Shown: positions 27,006-37,202, numbered from the stretch's first letter. The stretch is DNA of 59,568 nt from Flavicella sp042091695 (GCA_042091695.1 JBELHA010000010.1:1-59568), one strand, 5' to 3'. The notes: generated by a model not told the origin, from the letters alone. Numbers and translations are program-made.

Positions 27006-27908
27006 TTAGGACACTTTGAGAGATTTTTCAATAGCATTTTCTAGCAGCTGTATATCGCTTCCTGGACCAATAGATAGTAATTTTGCCCCTGTGATAGGTA
27101 TGCCTCTGAAGGGACGAATGCGCACCGTTGCATCTGGACTTCGCTCAAAGAAGGTGTATGTATCGTCAGTTCCAATTTTTGTACATCCTTTGATACGAAG
27201 AATATTTTTAGGTATCGCATCACACAACTCGTAAATGCATTTTTCGTCAGGCAGGTTCGGTAAATCTGTAGCGCAAGATGACCAATGTGCTTTGCCGTGC
27301 TCCATTTTCTGAGCCTTATTTGTGGACGGAGTTAGTTTCGGTAACAAGCTGATATCGATTTCGTCAAAATGAATAATTTGACACAATGGATTTAGTGTTT
27401 TTACCTCTTTTATTACTTGTTGAATTCTTGTCTCAGATGTATTTTCGGTATGCGTCAAAATTACAGAGGAAGAAACTTGGATCTGATTGGCTTCTAGTTC
27501 GTTGTGTTCGCCTCTAAGTTGCCAGTTTTTGACATCTACAACCGATATTTGAATAGGAGGTAAGAAGCGTTTTTCCAAACCCATACCCAAAAAACTAACC
27601 AACGAACAGGCATCGGAAGTTCCATTGGCTTCTATAAGGGTGATTCCGTTTATTCTTTCGGGGATATTGTTTACAAATTCACGTAATTCCTGAATACCAC
27701 TACAACAAATACAGCTACCGCTGAGTGCTTTGACACAGGTTTCGTCTAAATCCCCAACAAACTGCTGAGCGTCCATATAGGCATTTTCGTAATCATTCAA
27801 GATCACAAAGGGGTCCCAACCTTGTTTTGTATAGCGTTGAATTAAATGTTTTAGCAAGGTTGTTTTACCCGCTCCTAAAAAACCTACGATAGTTATAATC
27901 GCCTCCAT
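27006..27908 (-). CDS. CobW/G3E-family GTP-binding metal chaperone
   Basis: A 300-residue P-loop GTPase of the G3E family, whose members deliver metals such as zinc or cobalt to client enzymes. The P-loop is GFLGAGKTTLLKHL (residues about 8-21). The metal-binding CxCC-type motif follows in ALSGSCICCSGIQEL. The switch region ITLIEANGTSDACSL is in the expected place. A later HGKAHWSSC adds potential ligands, and a CobW_C-like domain closes the protein. The 223-bp spacer between it and the SEC-C gene holds no further gene. The client protein is unknown. Confidence 0.86.
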   Translation of the reverse strand: MEAIITIVGFLGAGKTTLLKHLIQRYTKQGWDPFVILNDYENAYMDAQQFVGDLDETCVKALSGSCICCSGIQELREFVNNIPERINGITLIEANGTSDACSLVSFLGMGLEKRFLPPIQISVVDVKNWQLRGEHNELEANQIQVSSSVILTHTENTSETRIQQVIKEVKTLNPLCQIIHFDEIDISLLPKLTPSTNKAQKMEHGKAHWSSCATDLPNLPDEKCIYELCDAIPKNILRIKGCTKIGTDDTYTFFERSPDATVRIRPFRGIPITGAKLLSIGPGSDIQLLENAIEKSLKVS

Positions 27909-27970
27909 ATTGTTTTCTTTAAAAAAAATAAATAGCAGTAAAAGGGGTATGTGTGTCCAAAGTTAGCATA

Positions 27971-30448
27971 TTATTGCTTACATACTTTGTATATACGTTC
28001 ATTTATTTTAAGATAATACATACCTGAAATAAGCGAAGAAACATCTATTTCCTGAACAGTATTGTTTTTTTTAGAACTGTCAATATTCACTTTTAATTCT
28101 TGACCAAAACCATTAAAGAGCTGTATGTCTTTTTGAGCTATATTATTGCAAACGATCGTCAATAGATCCTTGACCGGATTAGGATAAAGAAGTACGGATT
28201 TACGGTATTGTATATTCGAAGAAAGTGCACTATGTAATAAAGGAGCTTTCCAAACCCCACGTCCCCACGTACCGACAAAAAGGGATGCATCGGTATGTTG
28301 AATTTCCAAATCATTGGCTCTTACATTAGGCAAACCAGTGCCGAAGGATTCCCAAGAAGACATTGAGGAATCCAAATAGTAAACTCCTGTATAAGTAGCT
28401 ATATAAAGTGTTTTTGTCGTATTGTTGTCACACACAATATCAGTCATAGGTATGTTTGGTATTCCAGTTGAAATATTAGTCCAATTCATACCCGAATTTT
28501 CTGTACGATACACTTTCTCTCCGTCCGTATACCCAGAAAATGCTAAACATACATGTGCTGGGTTTTTGTAATCGATAGCGATTCCTTTGATGACCAAATC
28601 CGGTAAACCAGCTGTAATATTTGTCCATGTAGCACCAGCATTGCTAGTTTTCCAAATTTGATTTTTTATGGAAGCATAGATGAAATTTGGATTTGAAGGA
28701 GCTACTGCTAAATCATCTACTACATTTTTTCCCCCCAAATTAGCGATTGTTTCCCATGAAGCACCTCTATTGGTTGATTTCCAAATCTCTCCATTGTCTT
28801 CCCCCAAAAATAGAGTAGCATCTTGTGTTGGATGTTTGACCAAAGGAGGAAGCCCACCTGGTTTTGTATCACCAAGATTTATGAGTTTTGAAGAGGAACC
28901 ACCGTCATCGGTTCGCTTAAAGTTTCCATTGTAAAGAGATCCATAGATTATATTTTCATTGCTATTGTCAATGATACTTGTTCCACCATCTCCACCTTTC
29001 CAATGCCTCCAGACACCATTTTTTAAGATACTTGTTCCGTTGTCCTGTGTGCCAATGACAAGGGTGTTTTCGTTCGTTTGTGAAAGTCCCAATCCATGTT
29101 CATACACTTCTTGGTTTCCGATATTATCTGTAAGAATCTGATAGGTATTTCCTCCATCTGTACTTTTACATAGCCAACCATCGGTACCTAAGTATATATT
29201 TCCATTGACGACGACAATCTCTCGAATGTCAGCATGTACGAAATTACCACCAATACCTGTAGAATTGTTAAATATCCAATTGGTTACTTTAGAAAAATTT
29301 TGTCCACCATCCAAAGAACGAAAGGTATCTAAAGACCCATTGATGATGGTATTGGCGTCGGTATCAGATACTGCAAATCCACCGTACTGTCCTTTGTTTT
29401 CATCTGGATTTCCTCTCAGTACAAAGCTGTTTCCACTGTCAATGGAGCGGTATAGTACACCTTTATCAGCAACATAGACATAATTGGGGTTGTCAGGACT
29501 TACAGCAAGCAGAGGTTTTGAAATAAGTGTTGGTCCTGTTATTGTAAATGAAGTTCCCTGATTTATGGATTTGTAAATTTTTTTGTCGGACCTATTAGAT
29601 GCATAGACTACTTGTGTATTTCCAGGTTTGAACTCTACATCCAATATATTACCTTCTAACATCTGTGTATAGGTCTTAAAACCATCAGTTGTTTTTACCA
29701 AACCAAGGGAGGTTGCAGCAAATAGTATGTTTGGATCCGATGGATCCATTAGGATTTTATTGATAGCTCTTGAAAATGCCAGTTCGTAGTTCAAATGAGT
29801 TTGTTGCCATGTATCACCGGCATCTAAAGACTTAAAAACTCCTAAACTGCGGTTGTCAGACAAAGCGGTTGCAATATATATTTCATCGGTATTGTTTGGG
29901 TTGACTGCAATACTTGTTACTCCTGTAATTCCAAGATTGTCAGTTTTTACAGTCCAATTTTCTCCTCCATCAAGTGTGGTCCACATACCACCACCTCTAC
30001 AACCGATGTAGATTCTATTTGAGTTGGAAGGGTCTACATAAATTGCATCTACACGACCATTTCCATTTCTTTTGTCGTCAAAATAGCGTTTGAGCGGAAC
30101 ATAAGGTCCTATTTCAGTCCAGTTGATTTTTGTTGCAGCAGCTTTTGCTGATTTTTTTAAATTATGAGCAGTTAATTTTTGTTTTCCCAACAGATAGGGC
30201 AGGTCCGCTTTGTAGTTACAGCGATCCCCAGTAGGGAAAAAAACAGGTTCATTGTCAATAATCCAACGTTGAAATTGTTTCCATCCAGAGCCTTTTCCTT
30301 TTTCTCTACCCTTAAAATAAGTAGCACCAGCTTTGATGACATCGTATACATTGTGTTGCGTATCATCCATCATCTCCTTGTAACGCTGTGCTTGTAGTGT
30401 AAGACAAAAAAACAGCAGAAATAAAAAGGGGGTGTGTTTATGTTTCAT
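27971..30448 (-). CDS. Secreted BNR/sortilin-like beta-propeller protein, T9SS cargo
   Basis: An 825-residue exported protein. The signal peptide ends in LFFCLTLQAQ. The body consists of repeated BNR/Asp-box blades (LDGGENWTV, SLDAGDTWQQT, SIDSGNSFVLR, SNAGATWTN, TENSGMNWTN) similar to VPS10/sortilin and xyloglucanase-type propellers. The last 75 residues are a type A T9SS sorting domain (VLLYPNPVKDLLTIV and SGMYYLKINER). It should therefore be secreted through T9SS and anchored or released at the surface. No catalytic residues are identified, so binding or hydrolysis of a polymer is open. Confidence 0.88.
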   Translation of the reverse strand: MKHKHTPFLFLLFFCLTLQAQRYKEMMDDTQHNVYDVIKAGATYFKGREKGKGSGWKQFQRWIIDNEPVFFPTGDRCNYKADLPYLLGKQKLTAHNLKKSAKAAATKINWTEIGPYVPLKRYFDDKRNGNGRVDAIYVDPSNSNRIYIGCRGGGMWTTLDGGENWTVKTDNLGITGVTSIAVNPNNTDEIYIATALSDNRSLGVFKSLDAGDTWQQTHLNYELAFSRAINKILMDPSDPNILFAATSLGLVKTTDGFKTYTQMLEGNILDVEFKPGNTQVVYASNRSDKKIYKSINQGTSFTITGPTLISKPLLAVSPDNPNYVYVADKGVLYRSIDSGNSFVLRGNPDENKGQYGGFAVSDTDANTIINGSLDTFRSLDGGQNFSKVTNWIFNNSTGIGGNFVHADIREIVVVNGNIYLGTDGWLCKSTDGGNTYQILTDNIGNQEVYEHGLGLSQTNENTLVIGTQDNGTSILKNGVWRHWKGGDGGTSIIDNSNENIIYGSLYNGNFKRTDDGGSSSKLINLGDTKPGGLPPLVKHPTQDATLFLGEDNGEIWKSTNRGASWETIANLGGKNVVDDLAVAPSNPNFIYASIKNQIWKTSNAGATWTNITAGLPDLVIKGIAIDYKNPAHVCLAFSGYTDGEKVYRTENSGMNWTNISTGIPNIPMTDIVCDNNTTKTLYIATYTGVYYLDSSMSSWESFGTGLPNVRANDLEIQHTDASLFVGTWGRGVWKAPLLHSALSSNIQYRKSVLLYPNPVKDLLTIVCNNIAQKDIQLFNGFGQELKVNIDSSKKNNTVQEIDVSSLISGMYYLKINERIYKVCKQ

Positions 30449-30568
30449 TTTGGAGTAGTTTTCTAGTAAACAAAGTACTGAAAATAAGTGTTTAATAGCA
30501 AGGATATATAATAACCTTTAAACAGGAAACCTTCTACTTAGCATAAATTGCTTAAAGTAAAGGCAAAA

Positions 30569-30596
30569 AAAAAGACTCTCGCTAGAAAGTCTTTTT
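30569..30596. terminator. Terminator after the four-TM hypothetical gene
   Basis: AAAAAGACT and AGTCTTTTT enclose a 10-nt loop with flanking A and T runs. It lies 22 bp beyond the stop of the minus-strand gene at 30618. Confidence 0.7.
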
Positions 30597-30617
30597 AAGT
30601 TTTATGTAAATGTATGT

Positions 30618-31064
30618 TTAAGCTATATTTTCAACTTTGTGTTTTTTCCAATATTGCATGACAACAAAAGCGCAAATTGCAGACGAAGCCCATCCTTCAA
30701 TTAGGATAGCGAAAATTACTTCTCCAAGTGAAAGATCATTTCCCCAAACACCGGAGCTCTCCATCAGGCTTATGAGATCTATATTTATAAATGTGATGTA
30801 TAATATGAGCGAAAGAGCGACTGCCAATACAGCAAAAAATGCGGTAGAGAACCCAATATATATATTGGTAAAGTAGTAGCTGTCGGCGTTTTCCATGATG
30901 TTTTTCTTTATAGCTGCATTGACACCCCAGGCTACAAATAAAAAGTTCAATGCTCTTAGTTCGGTGATGGTTTCTAGGCCTAAAAATTGCATAAGGAAAA
31001 AGTAAATAACAATTCCAAAATAGATAACCATGGCTTGATCAAAAATGATTTTAGATGTTTTCAT
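30618..31064 (-). CDS. Four-TM membrane protein (hypothetical)
   Basis: A 148-residue protein that I do not recognise. Hydrophobic segments at about residues 12-30, 38-52, 68-92 and 112-135 suggest four transmembrane helices. The C-terminus is short and basic (YWKKHKVENIA). There is no signal-peptide cleavage site. The first segment (MVIYFGIVIYFFLMQFLGLE) and the charged loop after the second (KKNIMENADSYYF) would place both ends in the cytoplasm. It stands alone between the BNR protein and the M28 peptidase, with its own terminator. Confidence 0.75.
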   Translation of the reverse strand: MKTSKIIFDQAMVIYFGIVIYFFLMQFLGLETITELRALNFLFVAWGVNAAIKKNIMENADSYYFTNIYIGFSTAFFAVLAVALSLILYITFINIDLISLMESSGVWGNDLSLGEVIFAILIEGWASSAICAFVVMQYWKKHKVENIA

Positions 31065-31147
31065 AGGTCAAGTTTTAAAGTTTAACAAATCCAACTTCCC
31101 TAAAAGTACTGAAAATTAACGACTTATAAAAGTAGTTCTTTTTATTT

Positions 31148-32455
31148 CTATAATTGATTTAGGTATTTACATATGAGTTTGTAAAAGTTTTCAAACTTGT
31201 TGAGTGGCAGTTGTGCTGCTGTATCATAAATGTCATGGTATGCTTTTGTACCTCCTAGCGTATATATAAAAAAACTAGGCACACCGTTTTTATAAAACCA
31301 ACAATGATCGCTATTGCAGGATTCTCCTCGTGTTTTCACCTCTTTTAACAGGCGTTGTTTTTTATTTATAGTAGCGAGAAGTTCAAATTCTTTTTTAAAT
31401 ACGGTGGCATTGACTACCTTGATACCTTCATCTCCAGTGCCTGCTAAATCAAAATTGAGTAGAAATTTAATTTTATTTAATGGAATCATTGGGTTTTCAA
31501 CAAAGTATTGAGAGCCTAATAGACCTATTTCTTCGGCAGCAAATGCCATACATACAATATCGTATTTAGGCTTGTTTTCAGGTTTTGAAAAATAAGATGC
31601 TAACTGTAATACGAGTGCTACACCACTTGCATTGTCATTGGCACCAGGAAAAAAAGTGTCTTTTCCCATACGTCCCAAATGGTCGTAATGTGCGGTTAAA
31701 ACAAGTACAGAATCATTGGAGACACCAGGAATATAGCCAATGACATTCTGAGTTTTATAATCTTGAATAAAGTGACTTTCTATATTTACTGTGATGTTTT
31801 CTATGCGATCTATATCTACTTTCTTTTGTAAGGTGAAAAAAGGATTTGCTGCCTGAGCGGTAGCACCTCCCCAAGTAAGTTTGTCAGAACTACAAACTAC
31901 GATGGCTTGCCCAAATTTTTTATCTCCATATTTGAGAAAGTTAATCACATCTTGAATCAGTTTTCTCTCATTTTTACTGTATTTAGAAAGGTCGTAACAA
32001 TCGATAAATATCACTTTTTCCTTTGATTTTAAAAGTGTTTCTATCAACTTTTGTGGATCCAGTAACTGTTTAGGTACAATCTTGATTACTTGAAAATCCC
32101 CTTGAACTGATGGGCTTGTGGGTGCGATTAGAAAATCAACCGCAGGGGTCATTTGTTTGCCATTTATTGCCATATACATATCGCCAGGAAATGTGTTTAC
32201 AGGCGTGGTAAAATTTTGATAATAGCTAGTACCTATCGGTAAAAGACCTCTTTTTTTGAATTCATCTTTTAAATAATGTGCTGCGATGGAATCTCCCTTG
32301 TTTACATAGCCTCTTCCATGCATATTCGCACTACTTAAGGTTTCAATAAGGGCTCTAGTATTGGTTTTTTGACCGAAAATTGGAATGCAAAACAGGCATA
32401 AAAAAATCAGAGTTACTTCTTGAGTTCGGATGTTATGTAGGATTGTTAATCGCAT
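31148..32455 (-). CDS. Secreted M28-family metallopeptidase
   Basis: An exported zinc aminopeptidase of the M28 family. The start at 32455 (MRLTILHNIRTQEV) gives a 435-residue product with a signal peptide ending FCIPIFGQ; the longer frame from 32488 merely extends the N-terminus. Metal ligands are in LTAHYDHLG and PGANDNASG, and the catalytic and ligand glutamates are in FAAEEIGLLGS. Later ligands are in LLNFDLAGTGDE and the distal HCWF/YHDIYD segments. A PA-like insert probably lies before the catalytic domain. It likely digests extracytoplasmic peptides. Confidence 0.9.
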   Translation of the reverse strand: MRLTILHNIRTQEVTLIFLCLFCIPIFGQKTNTRALIETLSSANMHGRGYVNKGDSIAAHYLKDEFKKRGLLPIGTSYYQNFTTPVNTFPGDMYMAINGKQMTPAVDFLIAPTSPSVQGDFQVIKIVPKQLLDPQKLIETLLKSKEKVIFIDCYDLSKYSKNERKLIQDVINFLKYGDKKFGQAIVVCSSDKLTWGGATAQAANPFFTLQKKVDIDRIENITVNIESHFIQDYKTQNVIGYIPGVSNDSVLVLTAHYDHLGRMGKDTFFPGANDNASGVALVLQLASYFSKPENKPKYDIVCMAFAAEEIGLLGSQYFVENPMIPLNKIKFLLNFDLAGTGDEGIKVVNATVFKKEFELLATINKKQRLLKEVKTRGESCNSDHCWFYKNGVPSFFIYTLGGTKAYHDIYDTAAQLPLNKFENFYKLICKYLNQL

Positions 32456-32509
32456 AATTGTTTTTCTTAGGTTGTTTGTTTTGACCAAGCAAATGGCCTC
32501 TTTGTTATT

Positions 32510-33106
32510 TTAATAATAAAAAGAGCAATTCTCAATCAAATTTAAAGCTTCACAAATTCTTTCTTCTACTTTTGAATTCCCATATACATCTACTGTAACT
32601 CTATAAAAGCTATTGTTTTTATTAGCCATATACAATTCGACTGTATGTGTTTGAATTTGATTTTTAGTATGTGTACTGTACAAATAGTATGTGTCTTTTT
32701 CTTTAAATAAAAACTCTTTCTCCTGCACAATTTTACCTTCTGGTTTTCCGAATACTGCTGATTTTACTTTGTTTTGCAATAACTGAAGCTTTGGCAATTT
32801 TTCATTGTAATGGGCAATATCAAGAAAATAGGTAGTTTGTAACTCTTTTAGAGTGTCTGCGCAGTAAAACCTAGAAGTAGTTGCATCTATAAAAAATTCT
32901 TTTTTCCAAAAAGAGGGTACTGAAATCTCAAATGATTTACGTGTATCTAATTGCCTATCAAGACCTTGTAGTTTTGTGTTAGAGTTGCATGAGAATTCTA
33001 ACTTTTTAGTAAGAGAATTATTTTGACAAGCAACGAGTAATAATATTAGAAACATAAATATTGGCAACGATAAAATTAAAGGGAATAGCGCTCTTTTTTT
33101 TTTCAT
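32510..33106 (-). CDS. Putative lipoprotein (hypothetical)
   Basis: A 198-residue product of unknown function. The N-terminus has a positively charged start, a hydrophobic core and the lipobox LLLVACQN (Cys27), indicating lipid attachment. The mature part is beta-rich with paired cysteines and no motif I can name. It is followed 54 bp later by the M28 gene, which may be co-transcribed. Its leader contains the motif TAACCCCTA with its CCCC 8 nt before the start codon. This resembles the sequence upstream of the small gene at 47770. Confidence 0.75.
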   Translation of the reverse strand: MKKKRALFPLILSLPIFMFLILLLVACQNNSLTKKLEFSCNSNTKLQGLDRQLDTRKSFEISVPSFWKKEFFIDATTSRFYCADTLKELQTTYFLDIAHYNEKLPKLQLLQNKVKSAVFGKPEGKIVQEKEFLFKEKDTYYLYSTHTKNQIQTHTVELYMANKNNSFYRVTVDVYGNSKVEERICEALNLIENCSFYY

Positions 33107-33176
33107 AATTAATAGGGGTTAGATTTTTACTAAATCAGTTTTTTAGTTACATTTAACAAAACTAAAAAAAAAATCT

Positions 33177-34088
33177 ATGAAAGCATTGGTAATATCAGGA
33201 GGTGGAAGTAAAGGTGCTTTTGCTGGAGGTGTTGCTGAATACTTAATTCGTGAAGAACACCGAGATTACGATATTTACATAGGAACTTCTACAGGAAGTT
33301 TGCTGATTTCACACTTGGCATTGGGAAAAACAACAGCGCTCAAAGAGATATATACCAATGTGAGTCAAAGAAAGATATTTAACAACAGTCCTTTTTTAGT
33401 TAAAAAAGTTCATGGTGAAAAAATAGTTACCATCAATCACTTTAATGTTTTGTGGAATCTTATACGGAGAAGAAAGACCTTTGGTGAGAGTAAAAATCTA
33501 CTAAAAAACTATAAAAAAAACTTTTTAAAAAGTGATTTCCAAACCTTAAAAAACTCTGACAAAGAAGTGATCGTAACGGTTTCTAATCTTACCAAAGGAG
33601 AGATTGAATACAAAACCATTCGAGAAAATGGCTATGATGATTTTTGCGATTGGGTTTGGGCATCTTGTAATTACATTCCTTTTATGAGTTTGTTAGAAAA
33701 AGATAATTGCCAATATGCTGATGGTGGTTTTGGAAGTTTGGTGCCAATACAGGAGGCTATCAAAAGAGGTGCCACTGAAATTGACGTGATTATCTTAGAC
33801 ACTGAAATCACACATTTCAATCGTTTGCCTGCAAAAAACCCATTTTCACTTATTTCAAACTTGTTTGAATTTATTTTAGGGAGTGTTGAAAAACACAATG
33901 TAACCATAGGTAAACTCTACGCAAAAAATAAAAATGTCAAGCTAAACATGTATTATACGCCAACGGTTTTGACAATGAACTCTTTGATTTTTGACAAAAA
34001 GAAAATGGCTTTGTGGTGGAAAGAAGGCTATGCGCATGCTAAAAAAATGGTAGCACAACAGCTCACACATGTCAAATACGATCGATAA
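33177..34088 (+). CDS. Patatin-like phospholipase
   Basis: A 303-residue cytoplasmic serine lipase of the patatin family. The oxyanion hole is GGGSKGAFAGGV at residues about 7-18, the nucleophile is in GTSTG (G-x-S-x-G, residues about 38-42), and the catalytic aspartate is in ADGGFGSLVP, forming the Ser-Asp dyad. No signal peptide is present. Lipid acyl hydrolysis is a family inference. It is divergent from the lipoprotein gene, with a 70-bp shared upstream region. Confidence 0.92.
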   Translation: MKALVISGGGSKGAFAGGVAEYLIREEHRDYDIYIGTSTGSLLISHLALGKTTALKEIYTNVSQRKIFNNSPFLVKKVHGEKIVTINHFNVLWNLIRRRKTFGESKNLLKNYKKNFLKSDFQTLKNSDKEVIVTVSNLTKGEIEYKTIRENGYDDFCDWVWASCNYIPFMSLLEKDNCQYADGGFGSLVPIQEAIKRGATEIDVIILDTEITHFNRLPAKNPFSLISNLFEFILGSVEKHNVTIGKLYAKNKNVKLNMYYTPTVLTMNSLIFDKKKMALWWKEGYAHAKKMVAQQLTHVKYDR

Positions 34089-34161
34089 CGATTACTTTTT
34101 TTTCTGCCTAAGAGATCCGCCTTTTAACACATAATTATATTTTTATACTGCAAGTATTTTA

Positions 34162-34169
34162 TATTTTTG
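34162..34169 (+). promoter_or_regulatory. -7 box of the M1 aminopeptidase gene
   Basis: TATTTTTG matches TAnnTTTG. Initiation would fall near 34175, downstream of the in-frame ATG at 34167, so it supports translation from the ATG at 34191. Confidence 0.5.
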
Positions 34170-34190
34170 TTTTGTAACATACTTTATCGA

Positions 34191-36659
34191 ATGAAACTAA
34201 AAAAAAAATTATTTGCTTGCCTGCTGTTTTTGGTTGCCTTTCTAAACGCACAAAACACTACAAAGAAAACAGCTTATGACAATGCTGCTAATTACTACAA
34301 AGATTTCGAATTGTTACACACGGATTTATCGGTTCGGTTTGACATTCCTAAGGAGTTGTTGTTTGGAGACGCCTCGCTAACTCTTCGTCCCTATTTTTAC
34401 GAAACCAATGTGTTAACTCTTGACGCAAAAGGGATGAAAATAGAAAAAGTAAGTAATAACAACCTTTCTCTTGACTATAAGTATGATGGTAAAAAGTTAG
34501 CCATTAATTTGGGGAAAACCTATACAAAGTTAGACACTTTAACAGTAAAGATCAAATACACAGCAGATCCTTCACATATCAAACAAGAGGGGAGTAAGGC
34601 TATTAAAGCAGCAAGAGGTTTGTATTTTATCAATCCAAAGGGTACAAATCCCGAAAAACCAACTCAGATATGGACCCAAGGAGAAACAGAATCCAGCAGT
34701 TGTTGGTTTCCTACTTTGGACAGTCCCAATCAAAAAACAAGTCAAAAAATTGCAATTCGTATTCCCAATAAATTTAAGAGCCTTTCCAATGGATTGTTAG
34801 TTTCTCAAATTTCTCATAAAAATGGCGATCGAACGGACACTTGGGAAATGAAGCAAAGACATGCGCCTTACTTATTTTTTATGGGAATTGGTGATTTTAC
34901 TGTAGTAAAAGATACCTGGAGAGAAAAGGAAGTCAATTATTATGTAGAGCCTGCGTATTCAAAAGTAGCCAAAACTATTTTTGGAAAAACTCCAGCGATG
35001 ATGGATTATTTTTCTGAGATTACGGGTGTTGATTATATGTGGGACAAATATAGCCAGATGGTGGTTAGAGATTTTGTAAGCGGTGCTATGGAAAACACAT
35101 CGGCAGTTGTTCACGGAGAAAGTGCATACCAATCTGCTGCTGAATTGATGGATGGCAATCGATGGGAACCCGTTATTGCACACGAGTTGTTTCACCATTG
35201 GTTTGGAAACTATGTCACAGCAGAAAATTGGTCAAATTTGAGCTTGAATGAGTCATTTGCTACCTATGGAGAATATTTGTGGATGGATCATGCATATGGA
35301 AAAACAATTGCTGAAGCCCACCGCCTAAAATCAATGAATGCATACGAGGATGGAGGTCATAGTCACAAAAGTTTAGTGCGTTTTGATTACAAAGACAAAG
35401 AAGATTTGTTTGACCGAGTGAGCTACAATAAAGGAGGAGCTATTTTACACATGCTAAGAAATTATGTTGGTGATGCTGCTTTTTTTGCAGGACTGCAACG
35501 TTATTTGAAAACCTATCAGTTTGGAGTTGCTGAAGTACCGCAACTAAGAATGATTTTTGAGAATATTACAGGGAAAGATTTAAATTGGTTTTTCAACCAG
35601 TGGTTTTATACTCCTGGACACCCGACTATTCAAGTTGCAAAAGATTACAATATTTTAGATAAAACAATCACCGTATCTCTAAAACAACAAAATGAAGTTT
35701 TTTATTTTCCAATAAAAATAACCATTTATGAACGTGGCGAAATTAAACACAAAGAAATATTTGTCGACGCTAGAGAGAAGTCGTTCACGTTTTCTTATGA
35801 AGAATACCCTGATTGGATACATGTAAACTCAGATCATGTACTTTTAGCAACGATTATAGAAAACAAAGTGTTAGACACTTATAAATTTCAATTGGCAAAC
35901 GCCCCACATTTTATAGATCGAAAAATAGCATTAGAAGAACTCGTAAAACATCAATCTGACAAAGCTGTTTTTGAACTGGTTGTGCAGGCTTTCGACGATC
36001 CCTATTTCGAAATACAGGCATTGGCATTAGACAAGATTGATTTGAGCTATAAATATTCAAAACGAAAAGTAATCGAGAAAATTGAATATTTAGCAAAATC
36101 ATCTCAAAACAATACTGTCAAGGCAGCAGCTGTAAAGGTGTTGGGTAAATTAGTGTATTTTGATTATCAATCTACTTTCGAACGACTTATTGACGATCCT
36201 TCCAATGCCGTAAAAGGTGCCGCCTTAGAGGGCTTGTATTATTTAGACAAAGAGGAGGCTATAAAAAAAGCAAAAAAATTACCGAATTCCGTTAAGAAAA
36301 CAATTGCTTTTCCTCTGTCAAAAATTTATATAGAAGAAAAAGATAATTCAGAAATTGAATTTGTTGCAAATTATATCATTCAAGGAATGTTCTTGTCGAA
36401 TGATGCCGCTTCCAAAAAATTATTTAAAAAAGGTTTTAATTGGGTTGCTGCGTCTAACAATATCGATGCGTATGCAAATCTTACAAAAGATATTGTAAGT
36501 AAAGGAAATCAGTATCGAAAATATAATTTCCATTTAGAAGGAGTACGTTTGTTAAGGGAATTGTCAAAGATACTCGATACAAACAATCAGTCGAACAACT
36601 ACGAATTGAAAATTTTGGTCAATAAAGCATTGAAAAGCTTATTGGATACAAAAGGATAA
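34191..36659 (+). CDS. Secreted M1-family zinc aminopeptidase
   Basis: An 822-residue exported aminopeptidase. The start at 34191 (MKLKKKLFACLLFLVAFLNAQ) gives a standard signal peptide. The exopeptidase motif GAMEN is at residues 298-302. The zinc site is HELFHH at 331-336 with the third ligand in NESFATYGE (Glu354), exactly 18 residues after the second histidine, as the family requires. The C-terminal region after about residue 600 has alpha-helical HEAT-like repeats. It probably processes peptides in the periplasm. It has no T9SS sorting domain. Confidence 0.94.
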   Translation: MKLKKKLFACLLFLVAFLNAQNTTKKTAYDNAANYYKDFELLHTDLSVRFDIPKELLFGDASLTLRPYFYETNVLTLDAKGMKIEKVSNNNLSLDYKYDGKKLAINLGKTYTKLDTLTVKIKYTADPSHIKQEGSKAIKAARGLYFINPKGTNPEKPTQIWTQGETESSSCWFPTLDSPNQKTSQKIAIRIPNKFKSLSNGLLVSQISHKNGDRTDTWEMKQRHAPYLFFMGIGDFTVVKDTWREKEVNYYVEPAYSKVAKTIFGKTPAMMDYFSEITGVDYMWDKYSQMVVRDFVSGAMENTSAVVHGESAYQSAAELMDGNRWEPVIAHELFHHWFGNYVTAENWSNLSLNESFATYGEYLWMDHAYGKTIAEAHRLKSMNAYEDGGHSHKSLVRFDYKDKEDLFDRVSYNKGGAILHMLRNYVGDAAFFAGLQRYLKTYQFGVAEVPQLRMIFENITGKDLNWFFNQWFYTPGHPTIQVAKDYNILDKTITVSLKQQNEVFYFPIKITIYERGEIKHKEIFVDAREKSFTFSYEEYPDWIHVNSDHVLLATIIENKVLDTYKFQLANAPHFIDRKIALEELVKHQSDKAVFELVVQAFDDPYFEIQALALDKIDLSYKYSKRKVIEKIEYLAKSSQNNTVKAAAVKVLGKLVYFDYQSTFERLIDDPSNAVKGAALEGLYYLDKEEAIKKAKKLPNSVKKTIAFPLSKIYIEEKDNSEIEFVANYIIQGMFLSNDAASKKLFKKGFNWVAASNNIDAYANLTKDIVSKGNQYRKYNFHLEGVRLLRELSKILDTNNQSNNYELKILVNKALKSLLDTKG

Positions 36660-36710
36660 AATCACATTACTATATGATATAGGTGAGCTTTTCGTATATG
36701 ATTTATTTTT

Positions 36711-37202
36711 TTACTTTTTCTTAAATTCCTCAAAGGTGCCATCTTTGTAAAACATAACTATTCTGTCTAGTTCTTTACTCACATGCTTGTGAATAGGTTT
36801 ACTTTCTTTATTTTCCTCTTTTAAAGTATCAGCTTTATTTATATCGGTTTCTAATATGTCACTTTTTTGTGACGATTCAAAAAGTGATGGGGTAGAAGGA
36901 GGGGAGGACTTTGAAACAGTTGTAATCCTTGCAGACTGTTTTAGAACTGAAGATTCGTTTGGGTCCCTTTCATAATCTTGTCTTGGAAAAGTACCCTTAT
37001 CTTCTAATAGCCAATACAAGTCTACTTCAGGGTATGACTTTGTAATTTTTAACACGAAATCTAGACTAGGTTTGTTTCTTCCTGATAGGATGTGTGAAAT
37101 AGAAGATCTAGGAACAGAAATACTTTCTGCAAAAGAAGCAGCAGATAGATTGTAAAATTCCAATATTTTTTTCAAACGTATAGTAAAAGTAGCTGTGTTC
37201 AT
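36711..37202 (-). CDS. XRE-family transcriptional repressor (autoregulated candidate)
   Basis: A 163-residue DNA-binding protein. The N-terminal helix-turn-helix (residues about 8-60) is of the XRE/Cro-CI type, with the recognition portion FAESISVPRSSISHILSGRNKPS. A Ser/Lys-rich linker follows (residues about 85-135), then a short conserved-looking tail (SKELDRIVMFYKDGTFEEF). It is transcribed divergently from the M14 carboxypeptidase gene across a 289-bp spacer dense in GTAAAC/GTTTAC palindromes. One of these covers its own promoter. Autorepression and control of the peptidase are inferred from the layout. Confidence 0.85.
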   Translation of the reverse strand: MNTATFTIRLKKILEFYNLSAASFAESISVPRSSISHILSGRNKPSLDFVLKITKSYPEVDLYWLLEDKGTFPRQDYERDPNESSVLKQSARITTVSKSSPPSTPSLFESSQKSDILETDINKADTLKEENKESKPIHKHVSKELDRIVMFYKDGTFEEFKKK

